From: DATBRG01 sp036560445
GTDB taxonomy: Bacteria > Pseudomonadota > Gammaproteobacteria > Burkholderiales > Methylophilaceae
Length of the DNA: 64,000 bases
NCBI GenBank assembly: GCA_036560445.1
Contig: DATBRG010000035.1
Location: 1 to 64,000 of the forward strand
Direction: 5' to 3'
The position numbers were made by a program, and so were the translations under genes. Below the pieces are notes generated by a model. That model searched no databases, had not been told where the DNA came from, and worked only from the letters and a program-made list of their open reading frames with translations. Below are positions 24,679-32,908 of the stretch, piece after piece. The first letter of the stretch is position 1; every line of letters begins with the position of its first letter.

Positions 24679-25140
24679 TTAATGACGATCATGTCCACGA
24701 TCGTGGCCGTTACCTCGGTGGTCATCACCGCGGTGGTCGTTTCCTTGGTTATCATGGTCGTTATTACCACGTCCGTCATATCCGCCATCATGGTGGTCAC
24801 GATGCTGTTCCTGGTAACGTGGGGCATACTCATGGTTGTACCAGTTGTCCTGTACAAAATAGACACGTTCGTTACAGGCACCATATTCGTTACAGTGTTG
24901 TGCCCAATGCCTGCGATGGCCGGGTGGGACGCGTAGATAGACTGGCTCGCCTTCATAGTCGCTGCGTTGGATTATTCGAGGCTGGCTATAGTAAGTTTGC
25001 GGTTGCGGGTAGTCACCAACATCGAGGCGTCCATAAAATCCTGGCTGGCCAATGCTAACCGATACACCAACGTCGGCCGCGAATGCAGGAGTGGCAATGC
25101 TGGCAGCTGTAATTGCTGCTGCGATAAGTAAACGTTTCAT
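24679..25140 (-). CDS. secreted protein with His/Asp/Gly-rich tail
   Basis: A 153-residue exported protein: signal peptide MKRLLIAAAITAASIATPAFA, then a folded-looking part (about 23-110) with GEPVYLRVPPGHRRHWAQHCNEYGACNERVYFVQDNWY and a single Cys pair. The last 40 residues are a repetitive His, Asp, Gly and Asn run. The tail could bind divalent metals. I recall similar small secreted proteins in betaproteobacteria but no named family. It lies next to other envelope-stress genes. Confidence 0.75.
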   Translation of the reverse strand: MKRLLIAAAITAASIATPAFAADVGVSVSIGQPGFYGRLDVGDYPQPQTYYSQPRIIQRSDYEGEPVYLRVPPGHRRHWAQHCNEYGACNERVYFVQDNWYNHEYAPRYQEQHRDHHDGGYDGRGNNDHDNQGNDHRGDDHRGNGHDRGHDRH

Positions 25141-25627
25141 AATGAATCTCCTGTGTTTCCTGATTAAGCTACGGAAGCATGCCCCGATGGTCTGGCGCTA
25201 CGTTGATAGGTTTGAGGGGATCAATACGCATGTAACATGCTGTTATCTACCTACACGATATGATCAGCAACGATCTGTGACATTCGATGGCCTCATTCGT
25301 ACGGCCTGGAAGTAGCTACACCGCCACTATCTGCTCCTGCTCAATTGATGTCTGTACGGTAGCGCTCATATGCGAGAAGGTATGACTTGGACTTATAGAA
25401 CCAGCCTCTCCTGGGTTCGTCAGGTATGTGTGTACGCTAGCGCACGGACGGCTGAAGCCATTTGCGCTAATTTTGGCAGAATCACGTGGCAGGCCTAAGT
25501 TCCCTGACATTCCCTTTCATAGGGATGATCTTTGCCACGCATATTTATATGGCCGCTTCCTTAATTTTGTCTCTTGTATTTTGATTAAGCAGACGCTTTA
25601 GGATGACAAATTTAGAGAGATACATAG
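25141..25627. other. 487-bp intergenic region without a gene
   Basis: No convincing reading frame is present. It separates the divergent secreted-protein and phospholipase D genes, so it must hold both promoters. The only clear structure is the GTACGCTAGCGCAC near-palindrome at 25432-25445. Confidence 0.6.
25432..25445. promoter_or_regulatory. GTNCGCTAGCGNAC dyad, copy 1
   Basis: GTACGCTAGCGCAC is palindromic apart from one position pair. It lies about 180 bp upstream of the phospholipase D gene. A near-identical copy lies upstream of the BON gene at 28993-29006. It is a candidate site for the nearby Crp/Fnr-like regulators. Confidence 0.5.
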
Positions 25628-27016
25628 ATGTATTTAGAAAACATTAAGTCCGGCATCGCAAACTTCAGTTTAGCCTCTGGCCTACTTTTACTTGCGGGAT
25701 GCAGTTCAATCCCTACCATGGTGCCTGATATGGAACAAAAACCAGCGCAAGTACAGCTTGAAGGCACGCATGGCCCGTTGACACCAAAGCAAACCAAGGC
25801 AATTCTAACCAAACTCAAGAAGAATGGTGATGACACCGATATTTTTGACAAGCATCTTGCGCTGGAGGCAGAAATTGTCGACAGCCCGCTAGTAGTTGGT
25901 AACAAAGTTGAGCTGCTGGTTGATGGCCCAACCACTTACCGTGCCATGTATGCCGCCATAGAGGCCGCGACTGACGATATCAACATGGAGACCTTTATCA
26001 TGGAGGATGATGAGATAGGTCGTGGGTTTCTTGAGCTTTTAACCAGGAAGCAGCAGAGCGGTGTGCAGGTGAACCTGATTTATGACAGCGTGGGTTCTAT
26101 CAACACTCCCAAAGCTTTCTTCAAACCTTTGATCGAGAGCGGCGGCAATGTGCTGGAATTCAACCCGATCAACCCGCTAGACTCACGCAAAAGCTGGGAA
26201 TTTAACCGGCGTGATCACCGCAAGTTATTAGTTGTAGATGGGCAGGTGGCTTTTGTTGGCGGTATCAATATCAGCAGTGTGTATTCAAGTGGCTCATTCG
26301 GCAGGTCTGAAAAACCTAAGGGTGATTTGCCATGGCGCGATACTCATTTGCGTATTGAGGGCCCTGTAGTGAGTGAATTCCAGGATCTGTTTATGACTAC
26401 ATGGACCGAACAGCAGGGCATCTTGCTGGCAATCAGAGAGTATTACCCTATGCCTAGAGGCCAGGGTAACGAGGTGGTACGTGCCATTGGCAGCTCACCT
26501 CAGGAGCCCTATAACCAGATGTATGTCACCTTGCTATCGGCAATTAATAGTTCGGAGACCCAGGTTTTACTGACAAACGCCTATTTCGTACCCGATCCTA
26601 AGCTATTGGCAGCATTGAAGGAAGCGGCTGCACGTGGGGTAGATGTACGCTTGTTGTTGCCTGCGAAAACAGACTCGGTACTGGTGTTTTATGCTTCGCG
26701 TTCCTATTACGATGAGTTACTGAGTGCGGGTGTGAAAATCTATGAACGGCAGGATGCATTCTTGCACGCCAAAACCGCGCTGGTGGATGGTGTATGGTCG
26801 ACCATAGGCTCGACCAATCTCGATTGGCGCAGCTTCACTAACAATCAGGAGATCAATGCGGTCATGCTGGGGCAGGATTTTGGTAGCCAAATGCAAACCT
26901 TGTTCGAGAAAGACCTGGAAGATTCCAAGCAGATTACGCTTGAGGATTGGAGAAAGCGTTCAATCTCCGTCCGCATAAAAGAAGGGGCCGCACGTTTGTG
27001 GGCGCACTGGTTATAA
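25628..27016 (+). CDS. phospholipase D family protein (cardiolipin-synthase-like lipoprotein)
   Basis: A 462-residue protein with a lipoprotein-like N-terminus (LLLLAGCSS, Cys about 25) and two PLD domains. HKD-type motif 1 is HRKLLVVDGQVAFVGG and motif 2 is HAKTALVDGVWSTIGSTNLD, both complete. The layout matches cardiolipin synthase/phospholipase D-type phosphatidyltransferases. The lipobox suggests an envelope anchor rather than the usual two membrane helices. It probably remodels phospholipids, fitting with the stress genes around it. The next gene starts 25 bp later. Confidence 0.88.
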   Translation: MYLENIKSGIANFSLASGLLLLAGCSSIPTMVPDMEQKPAQVQLEGTHGPLTPKQTKAILTKLKKNGDDTDIFDKHLALEAEIVDSPLVVGNKVELLVDGPTTYRAMYAAIEAATDDINMETFIMEDDEIGRGFLELLTRKQQSGVQVNLIYDSVGSINTPKAFFKPLIESGGNVLEFNPINPLDSRKSWEFNRRDHRKLLVVDGQVAFVGGINISSVYSSGSFGRSEKPKGDLPWRDTHLRIEGPVVSEFQDLFMTTWTEQQGILLAIREYYPMPRGQGNEVVRAIGSSPQEPYNQMYVTLLSAINSSETQVLLTNAYFVPDPKLLAALKEAAARGVDVRLLLPAKTDSVLVFYASRSYYDELLSAGVKIYERQDAFLHAKTALVDGVWSTIGSTNLDWRSFTNNQEINAVMLGQDFGSQMQTLFEKDLEDSKQITLEDWRKRSISVRIKEGAARLWAHWL

Positions 27017-27041
27017 GCCGTTACCGGCACCGAGATTCGCA

Positions 27042-27959
27042 ATGCAGATGAGGCCCGCGGGATATAGTCTGGCTAGATGGTTGTTGAGCACGCTCCCGCT
27101 TTACTTACTGATCTGTTTTTCCAGCACTCTTGCTTTTGCCGCTGAGCCAGATATGTCTGCCGCAGCGCTAAAGATCAAGTACACAGAATTAAACAAGCAG
27201 CTTCTTAATAACCAGTTCCAACGGCCGTTGTATCTAAATTCTGCCGAATCTTCACATGATCTGAAGGGTGATATCTATGCCGTGGTGGATTATTCTTTCC
27301 CCGCGGTAAGCTCGGCGCTCAATAATCCTGAGCACTGGTGTGATCTACTTATACTGCATGTGAATATCAAATACTGCCGTGCTACTAACACTAAGACTGG
27401 CCCCGTACTAACTGTCAATCTTGGTCAAAAGTACGATCAGCCTTTAGCAGATACCTATGTTGGCCTATTCAACTATCGAGGTGTGACGGCAACGTCGGAT
27501 TATTTTGCCATAGAACTCAGTGCCGACAGCGGCCCCTTGGGGACACATGACTACAAAATGTGGATTGAGGCTACACCGCTTAAGGATAAACGCACTTTTA
27601 TCCATTTTTCCTATGCTTATTCTTTTGGCTTGGCCGGACGGCTTACCATGCAGAGCTATCTGGCAACATTAGGTCGGGGAAAGGTTGGATTCACAGTGAT
27701 TGGGCAGCTCGCCAATGGCCAACCCAGCTACATTCAAGGTGTGCGTGGCGTAGTGGAACGCAATACCATGCGCTACTACTTGGCTATTGATGCCTATCTT
27801 GCGGCGCTGACCCTGCCGCCTGAAGAGCAGTTGGAGAAGCGCTTGCAACGTTGGTATAACGGTACTGACCAGTATGCGCTGCAGCTGCACGAAGTTGAGT
27901 GGACGGACTATCTGGAAATGAAACATAAGGAGTATGACCGTCAGCAGCCAGTTCAATAA
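27042..27959 (+). CDS. secreted hypothetical protein following the PLD gene
   Basis: A 305-residue protein with a signal peptide (hydrophobic 10-33, cleavage near AFA-AE). The rest contains GDIYAVVDYSFPAVSSALNNPEHWCDLLILHVNIKYC and YKMWIEATPLKDKRTFIHFSYAYSFG, which reads like an SRPBCC/START-type lipid-binding fold. I do not recognise a named family. Two Cys (HWCD, KYC) may form a disulfide in the periplasm. It starts 25 bp after the phospholipase D gene and is probably its functional partner. Confidence 0.75.
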   Translation: MQMRPAGYSLARWLLSTLPLYLLICFSSTLAFAAEPDMSAAALKIKYTELNKQLLNNQFQRPLYLNSAESSHDLKGDIYAVVDYSFPAVSSALNNPEHWCDLLILHVNIKYCRATNTKTGPVLTVNLGQKYDQPLADTYVGLFNYRGVTATSDYFAIELSADSGPLGTHDYKMWIEATPLKDKRTFIHFSYAYSFGLAGRLTMQSYLATLGRGKVGFTVIGQLANGQPSYIQGVRGVVERNTMRYYLAIDAYLAALTLPPEEQLEKRLQRWYNGTDQYALQLHEVEWTDYLEMKHKEYDRQQPVQ

Positions 27960-27967
27960 CCAATTAA

Positions 27968-28585
27968 CTATTCTGGAGTGTATTTCTCAGAATTCTTGCT
28001 ATTTATGTTTTTAGCCATGGTGAATACTTCGCCCCATTGGCAACTGGCGGTTTGCCAGTTCCTCATCAGCGCGGCAGCTTTCGAGCGCTCTTTACCAGAC
28101 GTGTTTGCAGTAATCTCATCGCGTAATTCGGTGGCATCATCGATATCACCATTCCTTTTGTTGTCGGCCGCAAGGCGAGCCCACATCAGAGCAATGCTGA
28201 GATCGGTTTCAGTCGTGCCGACCAGAGCGCTGGCACGTAAAACTACATGCAGGCCGCGAATGGCATGCCCGGAATAAAGGCGTGCCAGCTGTAACTGCGC
28301 CGGGCCGTAGCCTTGCCGTGCAGCCTTGCAGTACCAATAGGTGGCTTTGTTATTGTCGTAGATCGATAGGTCATTTAATGGGCCACCGCCTTGACAGCAA
28401 TAGGTACTGCCAAGCTGATATTGAGCAACGGGATCATTAGTTTCCCCCTCGGTTTTGAGAACTTCGCGTTTGGAAGCGTCGTAGCCCTGCTGTGCGCCTT
28501 CTATCAGCGGCGCGTAACAGCCGCTGAGTAGCAATGGCAGGAATAGAGTCGCCAACGGTAAGAGATTTCTCATACTCAACCGCAA
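27968..28585 (-). CDS. Sel1-repeat-like lipoprotein
   Basis: A 205-residue predicted lipoprotein: signal ending LLLSGC (Cys about 23), then helical repeats such as DPVAQYQLGSTYCCQG and YCKAARQGYGPAQLQLARLYSG, typical of Sel1/TPR-like solenoids. A later WARLAADNKRNGDIDDATELRDEI repeat fits too. Sel1 lipoproteins mediate protein contacts in the envelope. The start may be Met5 rather than the first codon. It converges on the hypothetical gene with only 8 bp between stops. Confidence 0.75.
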   Translation of the reverse strand: MRLSMRNLLPLATLFLPLLLSGCYAPLIEGAQQGYDASKREVLKTEGETNDPVAQYQLGSTYCCQGGGPLNDLSIYDNNKATYWYCKAARQGYGPAQLQLARLYSGHAIRGLHVVLRASALVGTTETDLSIALMWARLAADNKRNGDIDDATELRDEITANTSGKERSKAAALMRNWQTASCQWGEVFTMAKNINSKNSEKYTPE

Positions 28586-28599
28586 GTCAAGTCTATACC

Positions 28600-28929
28600 T
28601 TAATCATGGATCCTGACTTTGATGTGATTCTTGACCGAAGCGACACCTTCGACGTTATTTGCAATTGAAACTGCCTGATCTACTTCTGCCTTGGTCTTGG
28701 CGGTGCCACTCAACCACACCACGCCGTTATTGTCTGTATCTACTTTGATATGGGTCGTGCTGGCCAGGTTTTCTGCAGCCAGTTTGGTTTTGATCTTGGT
28801 AGTGATCGCCGAATCTTTAACGAAGGCCTTGGGGTGTGAACGGTCACCATCTGTATTGTCGGTATAGCCTACCAGTGGGGTCAGCAGGGTACTTAATAGG
28901 AAAAAGCTCGTAGCAAATTTGATTTTCAT
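28600..28929 (-). CDS. BON domain-containing periplasmic protein (OsmY-like)
   Basis: A 109-residue exported protein with signal peptide MKIKFATSFFLLSTLLTPLVGYT and one BON domain (about 35-107): DSAITTKIKTKLAAENLASTTHIKVDTDNNGVVWLSGTAKT and the closing VEGVASVKNHIKV. BON proteins bind phospholipids and are induced by osmotic or envelope stress. A GTNCGCTAGCGNAC dyad sits about 64 bp upstream, shared with the phospholipase D region. Confidence 0.9.
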   Translation of the reverse strand: MKIKFATSFFLLSTLLTPLVGYTDNTDGDRSHPKAFVKDSAITTKIKTKLAAENLASTTHIKVDTDNNGVVWLSGTAKTKAEVDQAVSIANNVEGVASVKNHIKVRIHD

Positions 28930-28992
28930 GATCTGTCATTCTTTGAAAGTTGGAGAGAATGGAGATCATGCGGTTATTTCTGAAGTTGGTCT

Positions 28993-29006
28993 GTTCGCTA
29001 GCGTAC
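28993..29006. promoter_or_regulatory. GTNCGCTAGCGNAC dyad, copy 2
   Basis: GTTCGCTAGCGTAC matches the element at 25432-25445 (read in reverse: GTGCGCTAGCGTAC) in all but one base. It lies 64 bp upstream of the BON gene start, a usual position for an activator site. Confidence 0.52.
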
Positions 29007-29064
29007 GCAACCGCCAAGTCATGGCATCACTAAAGCTGGGGTCTATTTGAATCGGGGAATCTGT

Positions 29065-29286
29065 TCAGTTGCCGGCTCTTAACGGATCGAGCAGAGCCGA
29101 CAAACCGTTGTGATCAAGCTCCTGCATGAGCGCCAGTAACCGGCCGATTTCCCCTTGCGGGAAACCTTTACGGGCAAACCAGTTAAGGTAGTTTCCCGGT
29201 AAGTCTGCGATTAAGTATCCCTTGTATTTACCATAAGGCATGGAGCGGGTGACCAAAAGTTTCAGGTCTTGTGGCTCGTGGTACAT
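29065..29286 (-). CDS. DUF3820 family protein
   Basis: A 73-residue cytosolic protein with the DUF3820 pattern MPYGKYKGYLIADLPGNYLNWFARKGFPQGEIGRLLALMQEL. The family is small, widespread in proteobacteria, and sometimes labelled quorum-sensing-regulated virulence factor, with no proven biochemical role. It sits 4 bp after the Kdo hydroxylase gene and is likely co-transcribed with it. Confidence 0.85.
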   Translation of the reverse strand: MYHEPQDLKLLVTRSMPYGKYKGYLIADLPGNYLNWFARKGFPQGEIGRLLALMQELDHNGLSALLDPLRAGN

Positions 29287-29290
29287 GAAT

Positions 29291-30184
29291 TCAGGCCGTG
29301 ACCAGAGGCCGCTTGGTCAGCTGTTCGAGTACCCTTAGGGGTGAGAGTTCTGGGTGGTATTGTCCTGAAATTGGCAGGTGAAAGGTCTGTTCAAACATGA
29401 ATTGCCCGGACATTGCCGCGTGCAGCACTTGATCAGAGAAACATATCCAGGTGCTGCCGGGCATAAAATCCACGAGTTGCTGCGGTGCATTTTCCTGGTA
29501 ATCAAGATCGGCCTTCATGCGGTCATGCAGGTGCAGCATGATGTGGTCATATTCGCTACGGCAGCTCTTGGTGATCTTTAGCATGTGCAACAGCCCAGCC
29601 AAGCCTGGTAATGGAGCTGGAATCTCTGGCAGGAAGCGCAGGGCAGCTTCTTCAAATGGCTCACCTACACGCCAGATACGGGGCAGGCCTGCTGGGTTTA
29701 CGTTGGTGAATACGCGTAGAATGCGTTCCCCGTGGTTAGGGCGTGAGGGGAAGGCATCGACATGCAGGCGCGAATCGTCTTTCTTCCAGGAAGGGGGCGG
29801 GCCTTCTACCTTGCCAGGGCGAAAACTAGTGCGCGCCTGATTCAGATGCTGCGTATATCGTGGGAATAGCTTGTTGATGAGAGATGCTGATTGCGCAGCA
29901 TAGCGGCCTATCATATCGCCTAACAGGTTCAGTAATTCTGGTGAGCCGGTAGCCCCACGCACTACCTTGCCTTCCAGGCTGATATTTTTGCGCTTGCCAC
30001 TCAACCATTCATCCGAATAGAAAATCTGCTCTTCATCACGCATGGCAAAACCGACCGGTAGATGTAGAACCTTGCCTTGTTCAAGTGCCAGTGCACATTG
30101 CTCACTCATGGCTGTATCAACATCGGGCTGCCAATCGCTGATGGGGATAATTTCTATGGCTTGAGTTTGTAGGGCTTGCGTCAT
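29291..30184 (-). CDS. kdoO: Kdo hydroxylase (Fe(II)/2-oxoglutarate-dependent)
   Basis: A 297-residue Fe/2-oxoglutarate oxygenase that hydroxylates the 3-position of Kdo in lipopolysaccharide, turning it into Ko. The HxD part of the metal triad is RLHVDAFPSRPNHG and the distal His is in DQVLHAAMSGQF. A 2OG-binding Arg is likely in the last third (HGERILRVFTN). The frame continues upstream to TTG 30256, but ATG 30184 gives the usual family N-terminus (AIEIIPISDWQPD). Kdo hydroxylases are typical of Burkholderia and other betaproteobacteria. Confidence 0.85.
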   Translation of the reverse strand: MTQALQTQAIEIIPISDWQPDVDTAMSEQCALALEQGKVLHLPVGFAMRDEEQIFYSDEWLSGKRKNISLEGKVVRGATGSPELLNLLGDMIGRYAAQSASLINKLFPRYTQHLNQARTSFRPGKVEGPPPSWKKDDSRLHVDAFPSRPNHGERILRVFTNVNPAGLPRIWRVGEPFEEAALRFLPEIPAPLPGLAGLLHMLKITKSCRSEYDHIMLHLHDRMKADLDYQENAPQQLVDFMPGSTWICFSDQVLHAAMSGQFMFEQTFHLPISGQYHPELSPLRVLEQLTKRPLVTA

Positions 30185-30302
30185 AGCTGTATCCGTAGGG
30201 TGGATACGGTAGTCTAGCAGAGCAATTGTCTGCTTGCCATGTCGCAAGTCACTCAAAGTTAGTGGCGGCAGAGCGGCCGGTTTGATGGCAAAATAGCGGC
30301 TG

Positions 30303-31013
30303 ATGATGAAACTACTCGCACTCGATACCTCTACTGAATATCTATCACTATGCTTATGGCTGGATGGCGTGGCTCACACCCGCAATTTGCTCGCCGGACA
30401 AAGCCATTCGCAGCAGATTCTGCCCTTGCTGCGTGAGATTTTGACCGAAGCGAAGCTAGAGTTAGGTGATTTGGATTACATCGCTTTTGGCGCGGGCCCT
30501 GGCTCATTCACAGGGTTACGTATAGGTTGCGGCGTAGCCCAGGGTTTGGCCTTTGGCGCGAATTTGCCGGTAGTGGCAGTAAGTACCCTGCAAGCGCTGG
30601 CGCAGGGCGCAATGACAAAAGACCCGACCGCAGTCCGCATAATCGCTTGTCTGGATGCACGTATGGGCGAGGTTTACCACGCGGCTTATATCAGGAACGG
30701 CGAATGTTGGGATGAGATTAGTGCGCCTGGCTTATATAAGCCGGAGGCCATACCCACATTGCCCGGCGAGGGCTGGGTTGGTGCCGGAAGTGGCTGGTCA
30801 GCTTATGGTGATGCCTTGAAGCATGGCTATGCTAAACAGATCATCTCTACCATGCCGGAAGAATATCCCAATGCAACCGCTATCGCCGCACTTTCACTAC
30901 CGATGTTTGCAGCCGGCTTGGGGGTAGCTGCAGCACAGGCCGCCCCTATTTATATTCGTAACAAGGTTGCGCTTAAGACTAGCGAGCGCGAAGCAGGGCT
31001 CAGGTTCAATTGA
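30303..31013 (+). CDS. tsaB: tRNA threonylcarbamoyladenosine biosynthesis protein TsaB
   Basis: A 236-residue ASKHA-fold protein that, with TsaD and TsaE, makes the t6A37 modification of ANN-decoding tRNAs. Motifs: LLALDTSTEYLSLCLW, the DYIAFGAGPGSFTGLRIGCGVAQGLAFG segment diagnostic of TsaB, and CLDARMGEVYHA. Two adjacent ATGs (30303, 30306) could serve as start. It overlaps rimI by 4 bp, the usual betaproteobacterial order. Confidence 0.95.
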   Translation: MMKLLALDTSTEYLSLCLWLDGVAHTRNLLAGQSHSQQILPLLREILTEAKLELGDLDYIAFGAGPGSFTGLRIGCGVAQGLAFGANLPVVAVSTLQALAQGAMTKDPTAVRIIACLDARMGEVYHAAYIRNGECWDEISAPGLYKPEAIPTLPGEGWVGAGSGWSAYGDALKHGYAKQIISTMPEEYPNATAIAALSLPMFAAGLGVAAAQAAPIYIRNKVALKTSEREAGLRFN

Positions 31014-31471
31014 GTGCCCAACTTAATCCCAGGTTCCTGTTTCGGCCCATGCAGATGGCTGACCTGGATGCGGTCATGGCTATCGAGCCAATCATTTACA
31101 CCTATCCCTGGACCCGCGGAAATTTCAAGGACTCACTCAATGCAGGCTACAGTTGCTGGCTTTACAATGAGGGTAATAACACCATTGGTTATGCCGTGCT
31201 GATGCTGGTGCTGGATGAAGCGCATCTGCTCAATCTCAGCATTGCAAAAGCGTATCAGGGGCGTGGCTTGGGGCGCACCCTGCTTGAACAGATGATGCAT
31301 GTGGCACGTCAGCACGGCGCACAGAATATGTTCCTTGAAGTACGGACATCCAACAAAACGGCTATTCATTTATATGAGAATGTTGGCTTCAATGAGATGG
31401 CAGTACGCCGCGGTTACTACCCAGCCAAGGATGGGCGCGAGGATGCGATTTTAATGGGTATGGCGTTATGA
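31010..31471 (+). CDS. rimI: ribosomal protein S18-alanine N-acetyltransferase RimI
   Basis: A 153-residue GNAT acetyltransferase for the N-terminal Ala of ribosomal protein S18. The acetyl-CoA loop is AYQGRGLGRTLLEQMM, with the family signatures VMAIEPIIYTYPWTRGNFKDSL and FLEVRTSNKTAIHLYENVGFNEMAVRRGYYP. It starts with TTG inside the tsaB stop (TTGA) and ends just before the UDG gene. All three genes form one operon. Confidence 0.94.
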   Translation: MSAQLNPRFLFRPMQMADLDAVMAIEPIIYTYPWTRGNFKDSLNAGYSCWLYNEGNNTIGYAVLMLVLDEAHLLNLSIAKAYQGRGLGRTLLEQMMHVARQHGAQNMFLEVRTSNKTAIHLYENVGFNEMAVRRGYYPAKDGREDAILMGMAL

Positions 31472-31481
31472 GAGTAACCCT

Positions 31482-32246
31482 ATGAGCTTGTCGCGGGAAG
31501 ATATGCTGCGTGAGCTGGAGTTACTGCCTGTGTGGCAGTTACGCGAAGCGCCTAAGCCGCAACCGGTAGCAAAGATCGAGCAGGCAACACCGGTTATTGA
31601 GCCCGTTGCAGTAGAGGTTGCTGAGCCTGATCTGCCAGCGCTGCATGTCAGTCTTGGCCAAGGCAGGCGCGAAGCCATCATGCAGATGGATTGGCAAAAC
31701 CTGCAAGAATGCGTGGCGAATTGCGAAGCTTGTGGTTTAGCCAAAACCCGTACCCAAACGGTGTTTGGCGTTGGCGACCCGAATGCCGAATGGCTGATTG
31801 TGGGTGAAGCGCCGGGTGCAGAGGAAGACCGCAAGGGTGAGCCGTTTGTCGGGCAAGCTGGCAAGCTGCTGGATAACATGCTGGCCGCCATCAAGCTCAA
31901 GCGCGGGCAGAACGTTTATATCGCCAATGTGCTCAAGTGCCGTCCGCCGGAGAACCGCGATCCGCAGGGCGAAGAGGTGACGCAGTGTGATCCTTTCCTC
32001 AAGCGCCAGGTGGAATTGATCAAGCCCAAGTTGATTGTTGCCTTGGGTAAGTTCGCAGCACAATCACTGCTGAATTCAGAAAGCACCATCGCCAGCATGC
32101 GCGGCAAATTGCATGACTATCACGGAGTGCCAGTGGTCGTCACTTATCACCCTGCCTATTTGTTACGTAACCTGCCGGATAAGGCCAAGGCCTGGGAAGA
32201 CCTGTGCTTCGCTGTAAAAACCATGCAGGGCTTGCAATCCGAGTAA
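31482..32246 (+). CDS. uracil-DNA glycosylase, family 4 (Fe-S)
   Basis: A 254-residue DNA repair enzyme that removes uracil from DNA. The active-site motif is VGEAPGAEEDRKGEPFVGQAGKLLDNML and the second motif is VVTYHPAYLLRN. Four Cys for the 4Fe-4S cluster are in CEACGL and CRPPENRDPQGEEVTQC. The first 75 residues are a Pro/Glu/Val-rich, probably disordered extension, common in proteobacterial members of this family. It follows rimI by 10 bp. Confidence 0.93.
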   Translation: MSLSREDMLRELELLPVWQLREAPKPQPVAKIEQATPVIEPVAVEVAEPDLPALHVSLGQGRREAIMQMDWQNLQECVANCEACGLAKTRTQTVFGVGDPNAEWLIVGEAPGAEEDRKGEPFVGQAGKLLDNMLAAIKLKRGQNVYIANVLKCRPPENRDPQGEEVTQCDPFLKRQVELIKPKLIVALGKFAAQSLLNSESTIASMRGKLHDYHGVPVVVTYHPAYLLRNLPDKAKAWEDLCFAVKTMQGLQSE

Positions 32247-32296
32247 GCTTCCCCATCTAATTGGTCGTACATCCTTAATTTACGGGAATCAGCAAA

Positions 32297-32893
32297 ATGA
32301 AAACAAACATGCTCAAGATATTCATCCTTACATTGGCGTTGAGCCTATCCGGTTGCGGTTACAACACATTTCAGTCGCTGGATGAGCAGGTCAAGGCAGA
32401 CTGGTCTGAAGTCCTTAACCAGTACCAGCGCCGTGCTGACCTGGTGCCTAATTTGGTGAATACGGTAAAGGGCTATGCCACGCATGAAGAGAAGGTGCTG
32501 ACAGAAGTGACCGAGGCACGTGCCAAGGTTAGCAGCATCCAGGCGACACCAGAGCTCATCAATGACGAAGCTGCCTTTGCCAAGTTCCAGGCGGCGCAAA
32601 GCCAGATGACTTCTGCGCTATCAAGGTTGCTGGTGGTTTCTGAAAACTATCCGAAGCTGAAGGCCGACGCTGGTTTCCGCGATCTGCAAGCTCAGCTGGA
32701 AGGGACTGAAAATCGCGTAACGGTAGCGCGTAATCGCTATATCCAGGCCGTGAAAGAATACAACATAGCCGTGCGCTCGTTCCCTAATAACCTGACTGCC
32801 ATGATGTTTGGTTACAAAGCCAAGCCTAGCTTCACGGTTGAGAACGAGAAGGAAATTTCCAAGGCGCCAGCAGTCAATTTTGACAGCAAATAA
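32297..32893 (+). CDS. LemA family lipoprotein
   Basis: A 198-residue LemA-type helical protein. The signal has a lipobox (LSLSGC, Cys20). The core LDEQVKADWSEVLNQYQRRADLVPNLVNTVKGYATHEEKVLTEVTEARAKV is diagnostic of LemA, and the end RNRYIQAVKEYNIAVRSFPNNL matches too. LemA proteins often pair with TPM-domain proteins, as here (two follow). The role is unknown, probably in envelope stress or membrane protein quality. Confidence 0.92.
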   Translation: MKTNMLKIFILTLALSLSGCGYNTFQSLDEQVKADWSEVLNQYQRRADLVPNLVNTVKGYATHEEKVLTEVTEARAKVSSIQATPELINDEAAFAKFQAAQSQMTSALSRLLVVSENYPKLKADAGFRDLQAQLEGTENRVTVARNRYIQAVKEYNIAVRSFPNNLTAMMFGYKAKPSFTVENEKEISKAPAVNFDSK

Positions 32894-32908
32894 CCAACTG
32901 CTATAGCC

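Noticed and set aside
24672..24956. minus-strand frame rich in Thr and Met overlapping the secreted His/Asp-rich gene
   Set aside because: It is the shifted reading of the GAC/CAT-rich tail; the chosen frame has a signal peptide.
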